From Apricaphanius iberus (taxonomy: Eukaryota > Chordata > Actinopteri > Cyprinodontiformes > Aphaniidae): 64,000 bases of DNA. The stretch covers positions 3,844,001 to 3,908,000 of the forward strand of contig JAPXFQ010000787.1 in NCBI GenBank assembly GCA_028564705.1. Direction: 5' to 3'. Below are positions 49,236 through 62,341 of this stretch, one piece after another. The position numbers and the translations under genes were made by a program. Each line of letters starts with the position of its first letter. The stretch's first letter is position 1. The notes under the pieces were generated by a model. It was not told the origin of the DNA and did no database searches. It saw nothing but the letters and a program-made list of their open reading frames with translations.

Positions 49236-49853
49236 CAAGGTTGGCACACATTTTGTCATTTATGGTCCATTTCTAGGCCGTTTTTCAGCCATGCAACAGA
49301 AATATTGCATTTGTTGTGTATAGACCCTGTCAGGCTCCATAGATGGCTACAAAACTGTTATTTTGCAAATATGAAACCTATGTTTTATAGCCTACTTTTC
49401 CGCAGGAACACAAAAAAAGTTTAATGTGTGGCAAGTTGCAAAATGATGTCATAAGCAGAAATTGATCTCAAGCTAATCTTTTATACACCTATTTTTTGGA
49501 CAATCATAAAACAAAAGGATGTCCATCCAATGTGATGTGCACGACCACTTTAAATGTGTAAAAATGTCCAAATGTATTCCTCTGCATAAATACAGTAGCT
49601 TCTTTTTTTGTTTATTAATTCTTAAAGAAAGTTTAGAGCGCTCTTTTCTTTGGTTTGAATTGTTTAGTGCTGTTACTTTAATTTGTCAATATTGTGGAAA
49701 TTGAAATGTAAAATGCATATATCCAAAAATTTTAGAAAAACAGAAAAGCTTTCATAGTGTGCCTTTCACATTTCTGTATGGATGTTGAATAAAAATGGGC
49801 CGAGAACAACACCTTCTGGAACGCCGCATGTGATCTCTGTTCTCACACATCTA

Positions 49854-51431
<1,578 letters not shown>

Positions 51432-53948
51432 TATCTTTGCAAGATGGCAAAATTCTGATCAGAAAAATAGGATATTAACAAATCTAGCACATATCCTGTC
51501 TATTAATTAGTATGCCATGATAATCTGTGCCCAATGCAGCACTGATATCCAGCAAAAACAAGAGAAGGCATTCTTGTTACATTCATAAGGTGTACACCAA
51601 TGAACCCATCTCTACCTTCAGTTGTACAATGGCCAGAAATCTCAAAAATTCAGTGCAGTCTTCTATAAAAAAGGTCTTGAAATAGTGCTAACATCTTTCT
51701 TTCATCTGCAAAATCACTGAATTAACATACAGTTTTTATTGTCTAATTTCTAAAAAAAAAGAAAGAAGAAAAGACATGCAATGCACCCAAGTTACATAGC
51801 AACTTTAGTCAGAATATTTCTCTGCTTTCCTAAAAACTTTAATGTTGCCAGCAGATTTCAGAACTGTGTCTGGTTCTAAAAATAATCTGGTGTAAAATTA
51901 AAGTAATACCATGAACATCACACATAAAAAAAAAAATATATCATGAGACATTTAATCGTCTGAGGTGGGTGTTTGGGAGATTGACATAGTAAAGATGTAA
52001 GTTTGTAAAAGAAATACCCCAAGACACAAATTAGTTTTTTTTTTTCAATCAATTTGCTACGATTTTAAGAAACTTGATGTCATTTTTTACAACGCTTGAC
52101 ACAAAACTCAAAACACTTATCAGTTGTAACACAGGCTGTCTAATGTTTAAAACATTGCATTGTGCATTCACATCTTTAAAGAAATTTTATACTTGCACAA
52201 TCATTGGTTCAAAAAACAAATTTCCTCTTAAATACCATTGAAACATAACTTTAGATCACCAACACACAAACAACCCATAGTTTCACTGTTACTGTTCGAA
52301 AAATATTTAAATATTGTACAACAAAATAGGTGATAAAAGTTTCATTATGGCTCTACAGGCACAGTAAATACATCTCTGTAAAAGTATTGCAGTAGTAGAG
52401 AGGAAACTACAGACTGTCTGCTTGGATTCCTTACATAGAAAACTTAACTGATTGGAAACTTTGTACAATTGTACAGTTGTGAATCTGTGCTATATACTAA
52501 ATAAACTAAATTTAAATTGAATTGAATTTACACGGTGGAATCATTGAACAAGGTTTGTAAAATATTGATGCAAAGCAATACAGTACAATCACAACATATG
52601 TTCATTTGAATCAAAGCAAAAATAATTATAGTAGCTATGGAATACAGTATGATAAAATATTAGGCTACATCCATGGATATGGCAGTCTAATTGGTTCATG
52701 CTCCATAATAATTGGTGACAATAATTCTTGTTACAGTATATTGAAACTATCATGATTTAAACATGGAAGATTGTCTTTTTCCATACAACGATGCATTGAG
52801 AGGAATGCAACAGTTACATATTATTTTGAGAAGTTGTATCAACTGATGTGTGATGCCTTTTGAACTTTGATGTTAATTTGTGTCATATTGAACAGGTGAT
52901 TTTTGTTGAATGAACACATTATCTAAGTAATATGTGTATTGTATCCTAGCACTTGAGAAAAGGGTTAGCGTTGAAAAATGTGCATTTTGATTATTGGTTG
53001 TGAGTTTTGTGTCTAGAGTTATAAAAAATGACTTCAAGGTTCTGAAAATAGTAGCAAAGTGATTGAAAAAAAATGTAAATAACTTGAAATCATCCCCAGT
53101 AGTTATTCTACAAATTGTTGAATTTTTTCGTTATTCTGTTTCCATTAAAAAAGGAGTCCTATCACTCACCTTGTTAGGTGGAAGTGACAACATCATCAGA
53201 CACACATACGCCCTAATATTACTACAAAAATCCATCACCAAAACACGTGTCTCTTTGTACATGGACAAACGTTCACACATGGCAGCTGCAGCTAAGTTTA
53301 GACCCCTTCAGGTCACAGTGGACTATTCAGCCAAACAAACACTGCAAACTGTAAGGGTGAACTGGCGGGGGGTAGTTGTTAGTTAAAAACTCTTTGCAGC
53401 TTATACAGGATCAAACGAACATGTGCATCATTTTTCTTTCACAAGTGAGCTATGTGCTGGATTTGGAAGCCATAAGATAAAAAAAAAAAAAAGCAACAAA
53501 AAAACATGCACTCTCATTCGGGTGTGAGCCAATATCTGTTCTGGGACGGGGATCATGATCCACAACTAAATGCCCCCCCCTCACCCGCACCAATTTATTG
53601 TTTAACAGCATGCAGTGTTGTACATGCAGCAACCCTTACAGTAGCTGAATTAATCAGATACAGTCATAAACATGGCGGATAGGCTTGTAGGCGTGCCGTA
53701 TTTTCCGTCCCACCATCTCTGTTATGCAGCTGCATAAAAATAATACAATGACATCCATCTTGTTGACTCTGAGACTCTGCAGGTCAGAATGAGGTTAAAT
53801 GCCTCCCCAAAGGGCACAGATTACCCTAACACCAACAGCTACGGACTGCTTTTGTCTCCTCTGCGGAAAGCTCTCAGATTTATGATGTTCAAAAGTTTTA
53901 AAACAGCCATAAATCTGTAAGATTTCACTGCCAAGCAGCCAGCCCTGT

Positions 53949-54012
53949 TTGACAGACAGACAGACAGACAGACAGACAGATAGATAGATAGATAGATAGG
54001 TAGATAGATAGG
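53949..54012. repeat. (GACA)n(GATA)n microsatellite
   Basis: GACAGACA repeats pass into GATAGATA repeats ending near GATAGGCATTG. They could be the tail of a LINE, as at 41712, but I see no reverse-transcriptase remnant beside it. Confidence 0.9.
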
Positions 54013-55767
54013 CATTGTTACAGCATAAAGTGATAAAGACAATGCAGTGAAACATAGCAGAAGATTAGACACCACAAAGTAAAAAACAATGCTGTTAAAA
54101 CTACATTAAAAAAGAATGGTAATCAGACTCCAATTATCCACCTTATTTCTAGATCACAAAGTAATTACATGAATTCTGCTGGTAACTTCCTGCCTAGCAT
54201 GTTCACATGTAAAGGTGTCTCTTCTAGAGTCGGTATTGCTAAAGAAAATGTAGGAACATCAATTCTTACACAGTAACTGAGATGATATCGTATTACCAGT
54301 TCCTTCATCTTAGGGAACCTGAAGAAGGGGATTCTTATTTGTTACTATACTCCAGCATTTTGAACAATTTTTGAACCATTGACAGCTCATTAGTTATACA
54401 TTTGACCATTTTCACAAATAAAGAGATCACACCTGTAGGACTCTCTGGGGTTGCTTTAATTTGCTTTATTTGGATTAATCCAGATTTCTTTCCTGTAAGA
54501 ACCCGGGGGAAAACATCCACTAACTGCCGAGATAATTCCTCTCCCACACAAACCAGCTGAAGGCAAAGGTTTAGCTTTGTCTGTTAGACAGTGGATGTGA
54601 ATGACGCATAAAAAAATTAAGGGGTGTCATGTGTAAACATGTTGCTATATTGTAACAGACAAGACAAAAAAAGTCCTAACTGCGAACCAGCTGCTTCAAA
54701 TATTTCCACAATTGCGCTGTTCCACAAGGTGGCTTTTTGCAAAAAATAAATTTTTTTGGACAACTATTCTCTCCAATTCTGAATAGTTTCAACTGAAGCC
54801 ACAAATCCCTGCTGAGTTGAAAACGAGACGCTGTGAATCCAGAGCAAGAGCAAGTTCAAACCATCTCCATCGATAAAAATGGGCAATGTGAGATCATTGG
54901 CAAATAGTGTCTACAGTCCGAGGATTTTTCAGATCTGCAGAGAGCTAAAGATCACCCCCATCAGCTTCTACAACAAAATTGGATAAATTTGTTTTAAAAG
55001 TGTTTAATCTACCGTTTAGGGATTGATAAAGTATTTTCAATTTAGATGAATATACAGCTTCTTACATGCCAAAACAGTGTACTTTGCTCCTATGACTTTA
55101 GTCACATTTTATATCAAGAGATTTTGTGAGATCTCCTGTTTGAGCTCAGAGTGTTTGTAAGTAAAATCACGTGTGGCATTTTGTCATTACACACACTGAA
55201 GGAGCAAAACAAGAATATTTGAGATGTTTTAAATCCCCTTGTATGTGGTCTGAAATTCTTGCGATAACTTTAAAATCCTGCCGTACGGACCAGGCCTAAG
55301 CTGTGTTTCTATTCCTGACAGAAAGAAGCCTTATCAACTGTGCCCATCGGATTCCTGGATGCCTTGCCTGCAGCAGCTGTATTTAAAGATGACTTCATCC
55401 ACACTAAAAAAAATTTGCTTGTTGGTTGATGTCAGGTTCAACTTGTGTGTCTGTGAGATACTCCCTTGTGGGCTGGGAGTAAAGGGCAGCTGACAGAGCC
55501 AACAGTGCGACTGTCCCAGACAGAGACAAGAGAGCCAAGTTTCAGAGCCAAAGAGGGATGGGTCACAGGGCTTTGTGGATGTGTATGCGCTTTCATGGTG
55601 TCGGATAACAGCTTCTGCAGACATAGCACAGATGGAGAGAGCTCAGCTGAGGACATACTCTCTTCCAGTCTTGTTTCATATACCCCATTGGTAGTGTATC
55701 TGTCATCCTTTCTCCTACTTGACAGATATTTCTTTTAAAATTTCCTCCTTGTGCCTTTTCCTTATGC

Positions 55768-57564
55768 ATGGATACCTACTCGGTCCTCTACAGTTCCTCC
55801 CACAGAACCGGACTCCTCTCTGGCTTCCAGCGTTTGCGAGATCAGAAGAAGATGTGTGATGTCGTCCTGGAGACAGGCGGCGTCTCCTTCCCGTGTCATC
55901 GCAGTCTATTGGCCAGCTCCAGTGACTACTTCTGGGCCCTTTTTGGAGAGACAACCACAGAGAGATCAGCAGACTCCATCAGCCTTCCAGCGCTGACACC
56001 TGAGGGTTTGGAAGCCATCCTGGATTTCTTGTACTCAGGTTGGTTGAGCATTTCTTTCTCTACGCTTCCCGTTGTTGTGGAAGCAGCGCGGTACCTCTGT
56101 GTGGAGCCGGCCTTGTCGATATGCGAACGATTTATGGTGGATGGCTTAGTCGCCGAGAACTGCTGCTACTACGCTAATCTGGCTGAGAAGCACTTCCTCT
56201 TGAATGCACTTGAGGTTGCGAATCAAACCGTTGCCAAATTGATGGCGGTTCTGCTACAGAAAAGCAGGACTGATCTCCTTAGCTTGAACTTCCCATCGCT
56301 GATGGCAGTGCTAGATGCAGATGAGATACCTGGGGTAAAGGAGGTAGATCTAATAAAGCTTGCCCTGGACTGGCTGGATGAGAATGGGCCCCTACCTCTC
56401 CTACAATCAAATCTCTTGCTGAGTCATCTACGCTTTGGATTGGTTGCGCCTTCAGACCTTTCTGACCTTAGCCATGGAAACAGGGCCATGGCCACTCCTC
56501 TGATCAGAAGTCAGCTTACTCGGGCCCTTGAGTACCACCAGATGGGTTCGGCTCAGCCAATAGGGCAAAGCCGGCAGTCGACCCTCAGAGCTTCACCCAG
56601 TTGTGTGCTTCTCGTTGGTGGTGGAGCTAGCGCCGATTGGCCGGAACAGCAGGTACTGGCATTCGACTTCACAAGGAGAACATTTTCATCGCCAAGTTTC
56701 GCTCTACCCTTGAGACTCAAAAATCCCTGCGTTTGTTCGGTGGGAGGTTTCCTCTTTGTGATCGGCGGCGAAGTGGTGAAAAATGGAGACGAGGAGGAGA
56801 AGAAGTCTGTCTCTGCGTCGACATCCAGCCAGGTCTGGAGGTACGATCCACGCTTCGACCACTGGGAGCAGATGGAGTCCATGCTGGAGAAGCGGGTCCA
56901 GTTCACCTGCTGCGTGGTGGAGGACGTTATTTACGCCATTGGGGGACGAAACTTACAGCCGGACTCCAACACATATGCCTCCGTAGCTTCTGTTGAGTAC
57001 TACGACATGGTTTCAGGAGTATGGAGGAAAGCTGCAACGATGCCCTGCCCTCTTCACGGCCATGCCGCAACCGTGCTTGACAAGTGTGTTTACGTGTCAG
57101 GAGGAATCGCTGATAACCGGGGCAGTATGGATGGCAGCAACCAGGATCTAAACAGGGAAATACGTAGGGAATGCCTCTCCTGGGACCTCAAGGGCAGAGT
57201 CTGGGAAAAGAGGGCATCCATGTCCATCCCGAGGTTTGGTCATAGACTGGCAAGCGCCCACGGATTCATTTATGCACTGCTGGGGATGTACGAACCTTTT
57301 TGCGATATCGAACGGTACGATCCACAGTCGGACCACTGGACACGGCTCAAACCACTCGCAAATGGATTGTTCGGCTATGGAATGCTATCCTTGGCGTTCG
57401 GGAATCTGCTGATGTTCGGCGGGAGGAGGTGGAGGGATGGACAACAGGTGACCGTAAGGAGTGTGCTGGAGTATGATACGAGGAAAGATCGCTGGAGAGA
57501 AATCGCCCAGCTTCCGAGGCCTATGACTGGGACTGAATGCACTCTGCTGCCTCTGCCAGACTAG
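55768..57564 (+). CDS. klhl34: klhl34, BTB-BACK-Kelch protein (single exon, 598 aa)
   Basis: Kelch-like BTB-BACK proteins usually serve as substrate adaptors of Cullin-3 ubiquitin ligases; the KLHL34 substrate is not known to me. Domains: BTB about residues 18-125 (CDVVLETGGVSFPCHRSLLA, FLYSGWL), BACK about 130-235 (AENCCYYANLAEK, LDWLDENG, LRFGLV), and a six-blade Kelch propeller about 278-595 with Gly pairs at LLVGGG, FVIGGE, YAIGGR, YVSGGI, a degenerate YALLGM and LMFGGR. Human KLHL34 is also intronless, 644 residues, and opens with a comparable GYQALR...CDVTLETEG. The chosen ATG aligns with that start. It has no introns, frameshifts or stops. Its position beside smpx fits the human locus. 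Confidence 0.95.
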   Translation: MDTYSVLYSSSHRTGLLSGFQRLRDQKKMCDVVLETGGVSFPCHRSLLASSSDYFWALFGETTTERSADSISLPALTPEGLEAILDFLYSGWLSISFSTLPVVVEAARYLCVEPALSICERFMVDGLVAENCCYYANLAEKHFLLNALEVANQTVAKLMAVLLQKSRTDLLSLNFPSLMAVLDADEIPGVKEVDLIKLALDWLDENGPLPLLQSNLLLSHLRFGLVAPSDLSDLSHGNRAMATPLIRSQLTRALEYHQMGSAQPIGQSRQSTLRASPSCVLLVGGGASADWPEQQVLAFDFTRRTFSSPSFALPLRLKNPCVCSVGGFLFVIGGEVVKNGDEEEKKSVSASTSSQVWRYDPRFDHWEQMESMLEKRVQFTCCVVEDVIYAIGGRNLQPDSNTYASVASVEYYDMVSGVWRKAATMPCPLHGHAATVLDKCVYVSGGIADNRGSMDGSNQDLNREIRRECLSWDLKGRVWEKRASMSIPRFGHRLASAHGFIYALLGMYEPFCDIERYDPQSDHWTRLKPLANGLFGYGMLSLAFGNLLMFGGRRWRDGQQVTVRSVLEYDTRKDRWREIAQLPRPMTGTECTLLPLPD

Positions 57565-57618
57565 AAGGCCAGATTTAATATATATATAAAACTATGACCT
57601 TCAGATATGCTTACAGCT

Positions 57619-57624
57619 AAATAA
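57619..57624 (+). terminator. klhl34 proximal polyadenylation signal
   Basis: A canonical AATAAA lies 55 bases after the stop codon. It would give a very short 3' UTR. Use is not shown by sequence alone. Confidence 0.4.
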
Positions 57625-58114
57625 ACACAAAATAGGGCCATGTAGAAAAACATTGCTGAAAGCTTCAAGGTCTGTGATAGAAATGTGCTGTCTGAGATAA
57701 AATTTTAATCTAAGCTTTATTTTCAACCTGGAAATGTTAAAAAAGAAATTTCTTAATTTAATTTATATGATTTTGACAAGGAAACAGATAAATTAACCTA
57801 TTTTGTCATCTAGCTTTCATATTATGAATATTATGCTGGAAGTTTAGGCCAAATTCTGCCATTTTTTTAACGCCTGAGGTATTTTACTGTACTTGTTTTG
57901 AAAACAGATACATTTTATCAATTTTTAAAATGATTTAACTTAAAAGAATAATACAACACTTCTGTCTGTCTTAAAACATTTATTTGTAATATATACATTT
58001 ATATGGAATGTTATATTTGCACATTTTTGGATATTTATTTTACAGTACAGTGAAAATGTATTCCCATGTTTAAGATTTCTTATCTTGTACAGTAATTGCC
58101 TTCTTTGTGAATCT

Positions 58115-58120
58115 AATAAA
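58115..58120 (+). terminator. klhl34 distal polyadenylation signal
   Basis: A second AATAAA, about 550 bases after the stop, follows a TG/TTTGTG-containing stretch. Transcript ends cannot be decided here. Confidence 0.4.
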
Positions 58121-58713
58121 AGTTCCAGATAATAGAACAAATATGAAACCAGGATAAGCTGCCTGAAATCCAAAGAGCAGTTTTTAAATTACGCATTTCT
58201 TTAGGGAAATGAGAACCACATTATCCAGAAATAGAGAAAACATGGAACAATGCCAGACCTTCCCATGGTTGCCTGCCTATCATAACTGCTTCCTAAAAGC
58301 ATCAACAACTTACCCGGGAGCTCAAAAACGTTGTTAATTTATGACCATAAAAAAAAGCACACTTGGTTTATGGAGCAACATAATGACCTAAATGGCTCCA
58401 ATAAACCAAAACAGGTTTTGTAGAGGGCCAGTCCCGTGATTATAACTTCTTATGATTGAATCCAGAAGGAAAAGAATTAAGACAAACCAAACTAGTGGTA
58501 CTAAAGTCTTATTCTACTGTTAGTTTTAGTAGTTTCTGAAAGTTCGCAGTTTGTGTCACCAAATGTGGCCAAACACACTTGATTGCAGATATAATTTATG
58601 ACTTCATCAGAGGAAGCCAGAATGGATTTTGGTCAGTTTTAAAGAATGATTTGTATATAATTTATTAAATGATGTTAAATGATTAACTGATTAACCATAT
58701 ATAGCAGGACTAA

Positions 58714-59272
58714 AGCTTGGTTTATGCTTGCCGTGTACGCAAGGTCCGCACGGCTCCCCGCGGCCAAATTACGTCATTTCAGTAACCGCGCCTCTCCGCG
58801 CGGCCTCCTCCCGCCCCACAATTTCCGCACCGTACACCTAGTAAAATTTGTAACTACGCGGTCCCGCGCGGAAAAACATGGCGGACTGGCAAGAGCTCAT
58901 ATTGCCGGAGGTTCGTAAAAAGACATCTTTATGATTCGGCCGCTAGAGATCACTGTGATCAACTGTGTTTTAATGGACGAGTGGAGAGTCTCCTCTTTCG
59001 TCTTTTTTCCTAAGTAAACAGCATAAAAGTTCTGCTTTGTTTAAGCTCACGGGTGTCACCATCTTGTAAACAACAGTGATTAATACTTCTACTATGGTGT
59101 AGTGTTGTATGCATGCCGTAGAGCCCTACGCCGCCCCCTACAGTCGTCAAGAATATTGGCTCTCAGCAGGGACAAGCCGCAAAAAGTATAAACGCTGCAA
59201 GAAGGCGTCTCGGCCGGTTCCGCACGTCTCGTTTCCGCGCGGAATGTTCATGCAGCAAGCATAAACCAAGCT
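58714..59272 (+). mobile_element. PIF/Harbinger-like MITE, copy 2 (559 bp, CpG-rich)
   Basis: The TIRs are AGCTTGGTTTATGCTTG / CAAGCATAAACCAAGCT, flanked by TAA and TTA. It shares with the copy at 5333-5794 the CCGCGCGG blocks, the ACGTCATTT motif, GCCGCCCCCTACAGTC and a start codon at 58878-58880. That start codon opens MADWQELILPEV, which runs 18 codons to a TGA. It is longer than copy 1 and in opposite orientation. Confidence 0.8.
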
Positions 59273-61049
59273 TTATAGTGATTTTATAGGTGACAAACAA
59301 AAATAGATTTTTTTTTTTTTATTTTAAATTTAACATTGTCACAGTAACAATAGTCATCTGTCCAATTTTGACCACATAAAATATTTTAAATATTTTCACA
59401 TTTTCTCTTAGTACCTCCCCACCGCAATTTTCACAAACTTTGTCAGAACTACTCTAATCCTACTTATGCTTGTTGTGATGTTAAAGGAAGTAGAAATATA
59501 CATATTTTACAACAAACTAACAACTAAATGTTTGTTTTTCCTGTATTTACATTTTATGACTTTGTTCAGAAAGGTTGGGATAGTAACTCAATCATTTTAT
59601 TCCAAGCGTCCCCCAGTTGGGAAATATTTTACGTTTTGCAGCTACACACCCTGAAATGTTGTCCCACTTGCAAGTGAACCTCATCAAGATTGTTCCAAAG
59701 ATGTTTAACGATTTAAATGAGGTTTAAAGCTGCAGCTGTGGTTGTCCAAACAGATATTCATCCTGAAACCAAGTTTTTACAATGTGCCATATGATATTTA
59801 CACTTTAACAGTAAGACATGAACTTATATTTATACATTTTAACAAATCTCAGAAGCGCTTAATATTAGACCAAAGTAATCAAATACACCTTGTGATATCA
59901 CAAATATTTAATTATGGGCATTTCAAGAGGCCTAGACTTTAGATCAGAATACTTCCCCTTTGTCTCGCTTGTTGAGAAAAAAATATACAGGTAATCACAA
60001 AAGAGAAATAAAACCAGCCTCTAATCCAAATTACTAAAACTTTATTGATCCAGTCTCATCTTCCAGTGAAACACGAATAAACATATAAATAAATACCGTC
60101 CCTTAACCATAATTTATAGATTCAACACTAAACATTCTTTACACAATGACAGTTTGCAAAAAGAAACCCTGATATAAGTAAAGATAATCTTCCAAGACAG
60201 TTTACACTCTATAAATCGAGATCTACCATATCTCTAGATTTTACACACAAAACAAAATGGACATTATTTTGATCTACAGCAAAGACATGCTACCACAACC
60301 AACCACGGGCAGCAGCATAAAGAGCATACAAACAGAGTGTTTGTCAGTGCAAGTCATTATATATTTATAATTGCTTTCATAGTATGTGTACTGTCTGAGA
60401 TACATTATTATATCTTCTGGCAGCAGCATAGAAACAGACTGTTATTTTAAACTGATCCAAGTTTGATTTCCTATGCAAATAATCCTCATATGCTCGAAAC
60501 CAGATGCCTGAAATAAATCATAATGAGTCTGAGAGGAAAAATCCACCCCTTTTTAAATAAATTAATATAGGGAAGTACTAAATGATAATGGACATTCTTT
60601 ATTTGCTTATAGAACATGAAATTCTATCTCTGGATTTGAGCATTAATTTAACAAATCCATGGATAAATAAGTACTTTTTCAGTGAGGTTAATTACAAATA
60701 AAATATATTTTTCTGTTTATATCACATTCAGTTTGATAGAAACATATATATTTTTTGGGGAATTGTTATTACTATACAATAAAACATTCACAAAATATTT
60801 CGTTCAATATAGGGTTTGCATATAACGTTTTCACATTATGTCACACATAAACACCAAACTTCAGTGTATCTATACATTTTATGTTATGCTGTATCTTAAA
60901 GGGATATTCCACCCTTAAGTAAAAATGAGTCTGTTGTCATATTCCCCAGACTTAGATTAGTGAGAGAAAAAAACCATCTTGTAACCAGCCCTGTGATTCC
61001 CCTGATCTGGCAGCAATCCGTTTGGTTTTAGCTAGGCATAAACCAATGT

Positions 61050-61250
61050 AAACCAATGTAAGTTAATGGGAACTACTAGCATGCTAGTAATTCCCATTCA
61101 GCTTAGCTTAGTATAAACCAATGTAAGTGAATGGGAACAACTAGCATGCTATTAGTTCCCATTCAGCTTAGCTTAGTATAAACCAATGTAAGTAAATGGG
61201 AACTATTAGCATGCTAGTAGTTCCCATTCAGCTTACATTGGCTTATGGTA
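61050..61250. repeat. 65-bp tandem repeat, about three copies, each with a palindrome
   Basis: The words AAACCAATGTAAGT.AATGGG start at 61050, 61115 and 61180. Each unit contains GGGAACTACTAGCATGCTAG followed by TAATTCCC, a near-perfect inverted repeat centred on GCATGC. The last part (GCTTACATTGGCTTATGG) is inverted relative to the unit start, so the whole block can fold on itself. Confidence 0.9.
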
Positions 61251-61499
61251 AGCTAAAGCAAACTGACTGCTGTGGTCCGTTGTGGTTAACTCATGCTGGT
61301 TAGCTCTGTGGGAAATGATGTCAACAAAGGTCGCCAAACAACTGTCATTTGAGAAATTGGAAGAGTTACTGGCGAAGGACAACGGAAGATAAAGAAAAAA
61401 AGAAAAGAGGCAACAAGTGGACAGACCATCGTTGTGTATAACTAAGTAGGTAAATGTGGCAAAAGTCACTGCTTCTTCAATTGTCAATCTCTTGATGTT

Positions 61500-62341
61500 C
61501 TCTGTAGTTGTGGTCTCCTTTTGGAGCTGTTTGGGACATGCTGAAGCCTTAGAAAATTCCTTAAACGGCCCAGAACTCATCTAGTTGAAACATGCCTCAT
61601 ATTTCACTATGAGGATTGTGAGTAAAGAGCAGTGGTATTTTTCTCACACATGTTGCATTTTGTGTGAATGTCAAAAGTTCTATGTGGTCTCATCTGACAT
61701 GAGCACCTTCCTCAACACGGTTGCTTTGTCCACTTCATGGCTTTTGGCAAGATTGTTTGGGAAGGTGTGAATGCGCAATCGGAACCAAAAAAAGCAAACT
61801 CAGGTCCGCACATTGGTCTCGTCTCGGTTGAATTGAACTCTGGTGCGGTTTGATTGGATGTTTGAATGCCAGCCGCACTGGGAGATGCTCCGAAAGCAGG
61901 AGGCAGACGATAGTGCAGGGAATTCCGGGTAAATACACCCAACATCATGGCAAAAATCAACAACTCTGTCTTGTTCTCTGAGTCCATTCCTGCAACGTTT
62001 TTGTCTGGCACATTTGCCAAGGACAACTGCAAAATCCTACAACCACTCAAATCTGATGCCACTTCAGGTTTGATAACATTTCACAGAACAGGACGTGTCC
62101 CTCGGTTCCAGGCTTCTTGGTGCAGCGCTAAGACAAATCACAATGTTTCAGTTTTTGTCACCAATCGACTATCAACATTTTGAAAACCACGTTTAATTTT
62201 CCTTCCTCTCCACATGTAGACACATTGTTGTCAGCCTACAACATAAAATCCCAACAAAACACACTGAAGTTTGTGGTTGTGATGTGATAAAATGTGCCGA
62301 AGTTAAAAAAAGGTGTTTGTGCAGTTTTGCAAGGCACTGCA
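61500..62341 (-). pseudogene. Tc1-like relic with a nested repeat
   Basis: At 61660-61745, TATGTGGTCTCATCTGACATGAGCACCTTCCTCAACACGG is the complement of a Tc1 transposase block. At 62225-62341, AAAATCCCAACAAAACACACTGAAGTTTGTGGTTGTGATGTG...TTTTGCAAGGCACTGCA is a Tc1 terminal repeat. Between them, from about 61765, TGTGAATGCGCAATCGGAACC and GAATTGAACTCTGGTGCGG look like an inserted different repeat. The coding frame is destroyed. Confidence 0.6.

Noticed and set aside
55334..55738. Open frames just upstream of klhl34 as 5' coding exons
   Set aside because: No similarity to Kelch-like N-termini. Human KLHL34 is intronless and its start aligns with the ATG at 55768.
56553..56906. 117-codon minus-strand frame opposite klhl34
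   Set aside because: Shadow of the strongly coding klhl34 plus strand. No homology is recognised.
58878..58934. MADWQEL frame as a short host gene
   Set aside because: It lies inside an element with inverted ends and a second related copy 53 kb away. The frame is only 18 codons.
61050..61250. CRISPR-like regular repeat
   Set aside because: Only three units, no unique spacers, and the genome is eukaryotic. It is a palindromic tandem repeat.
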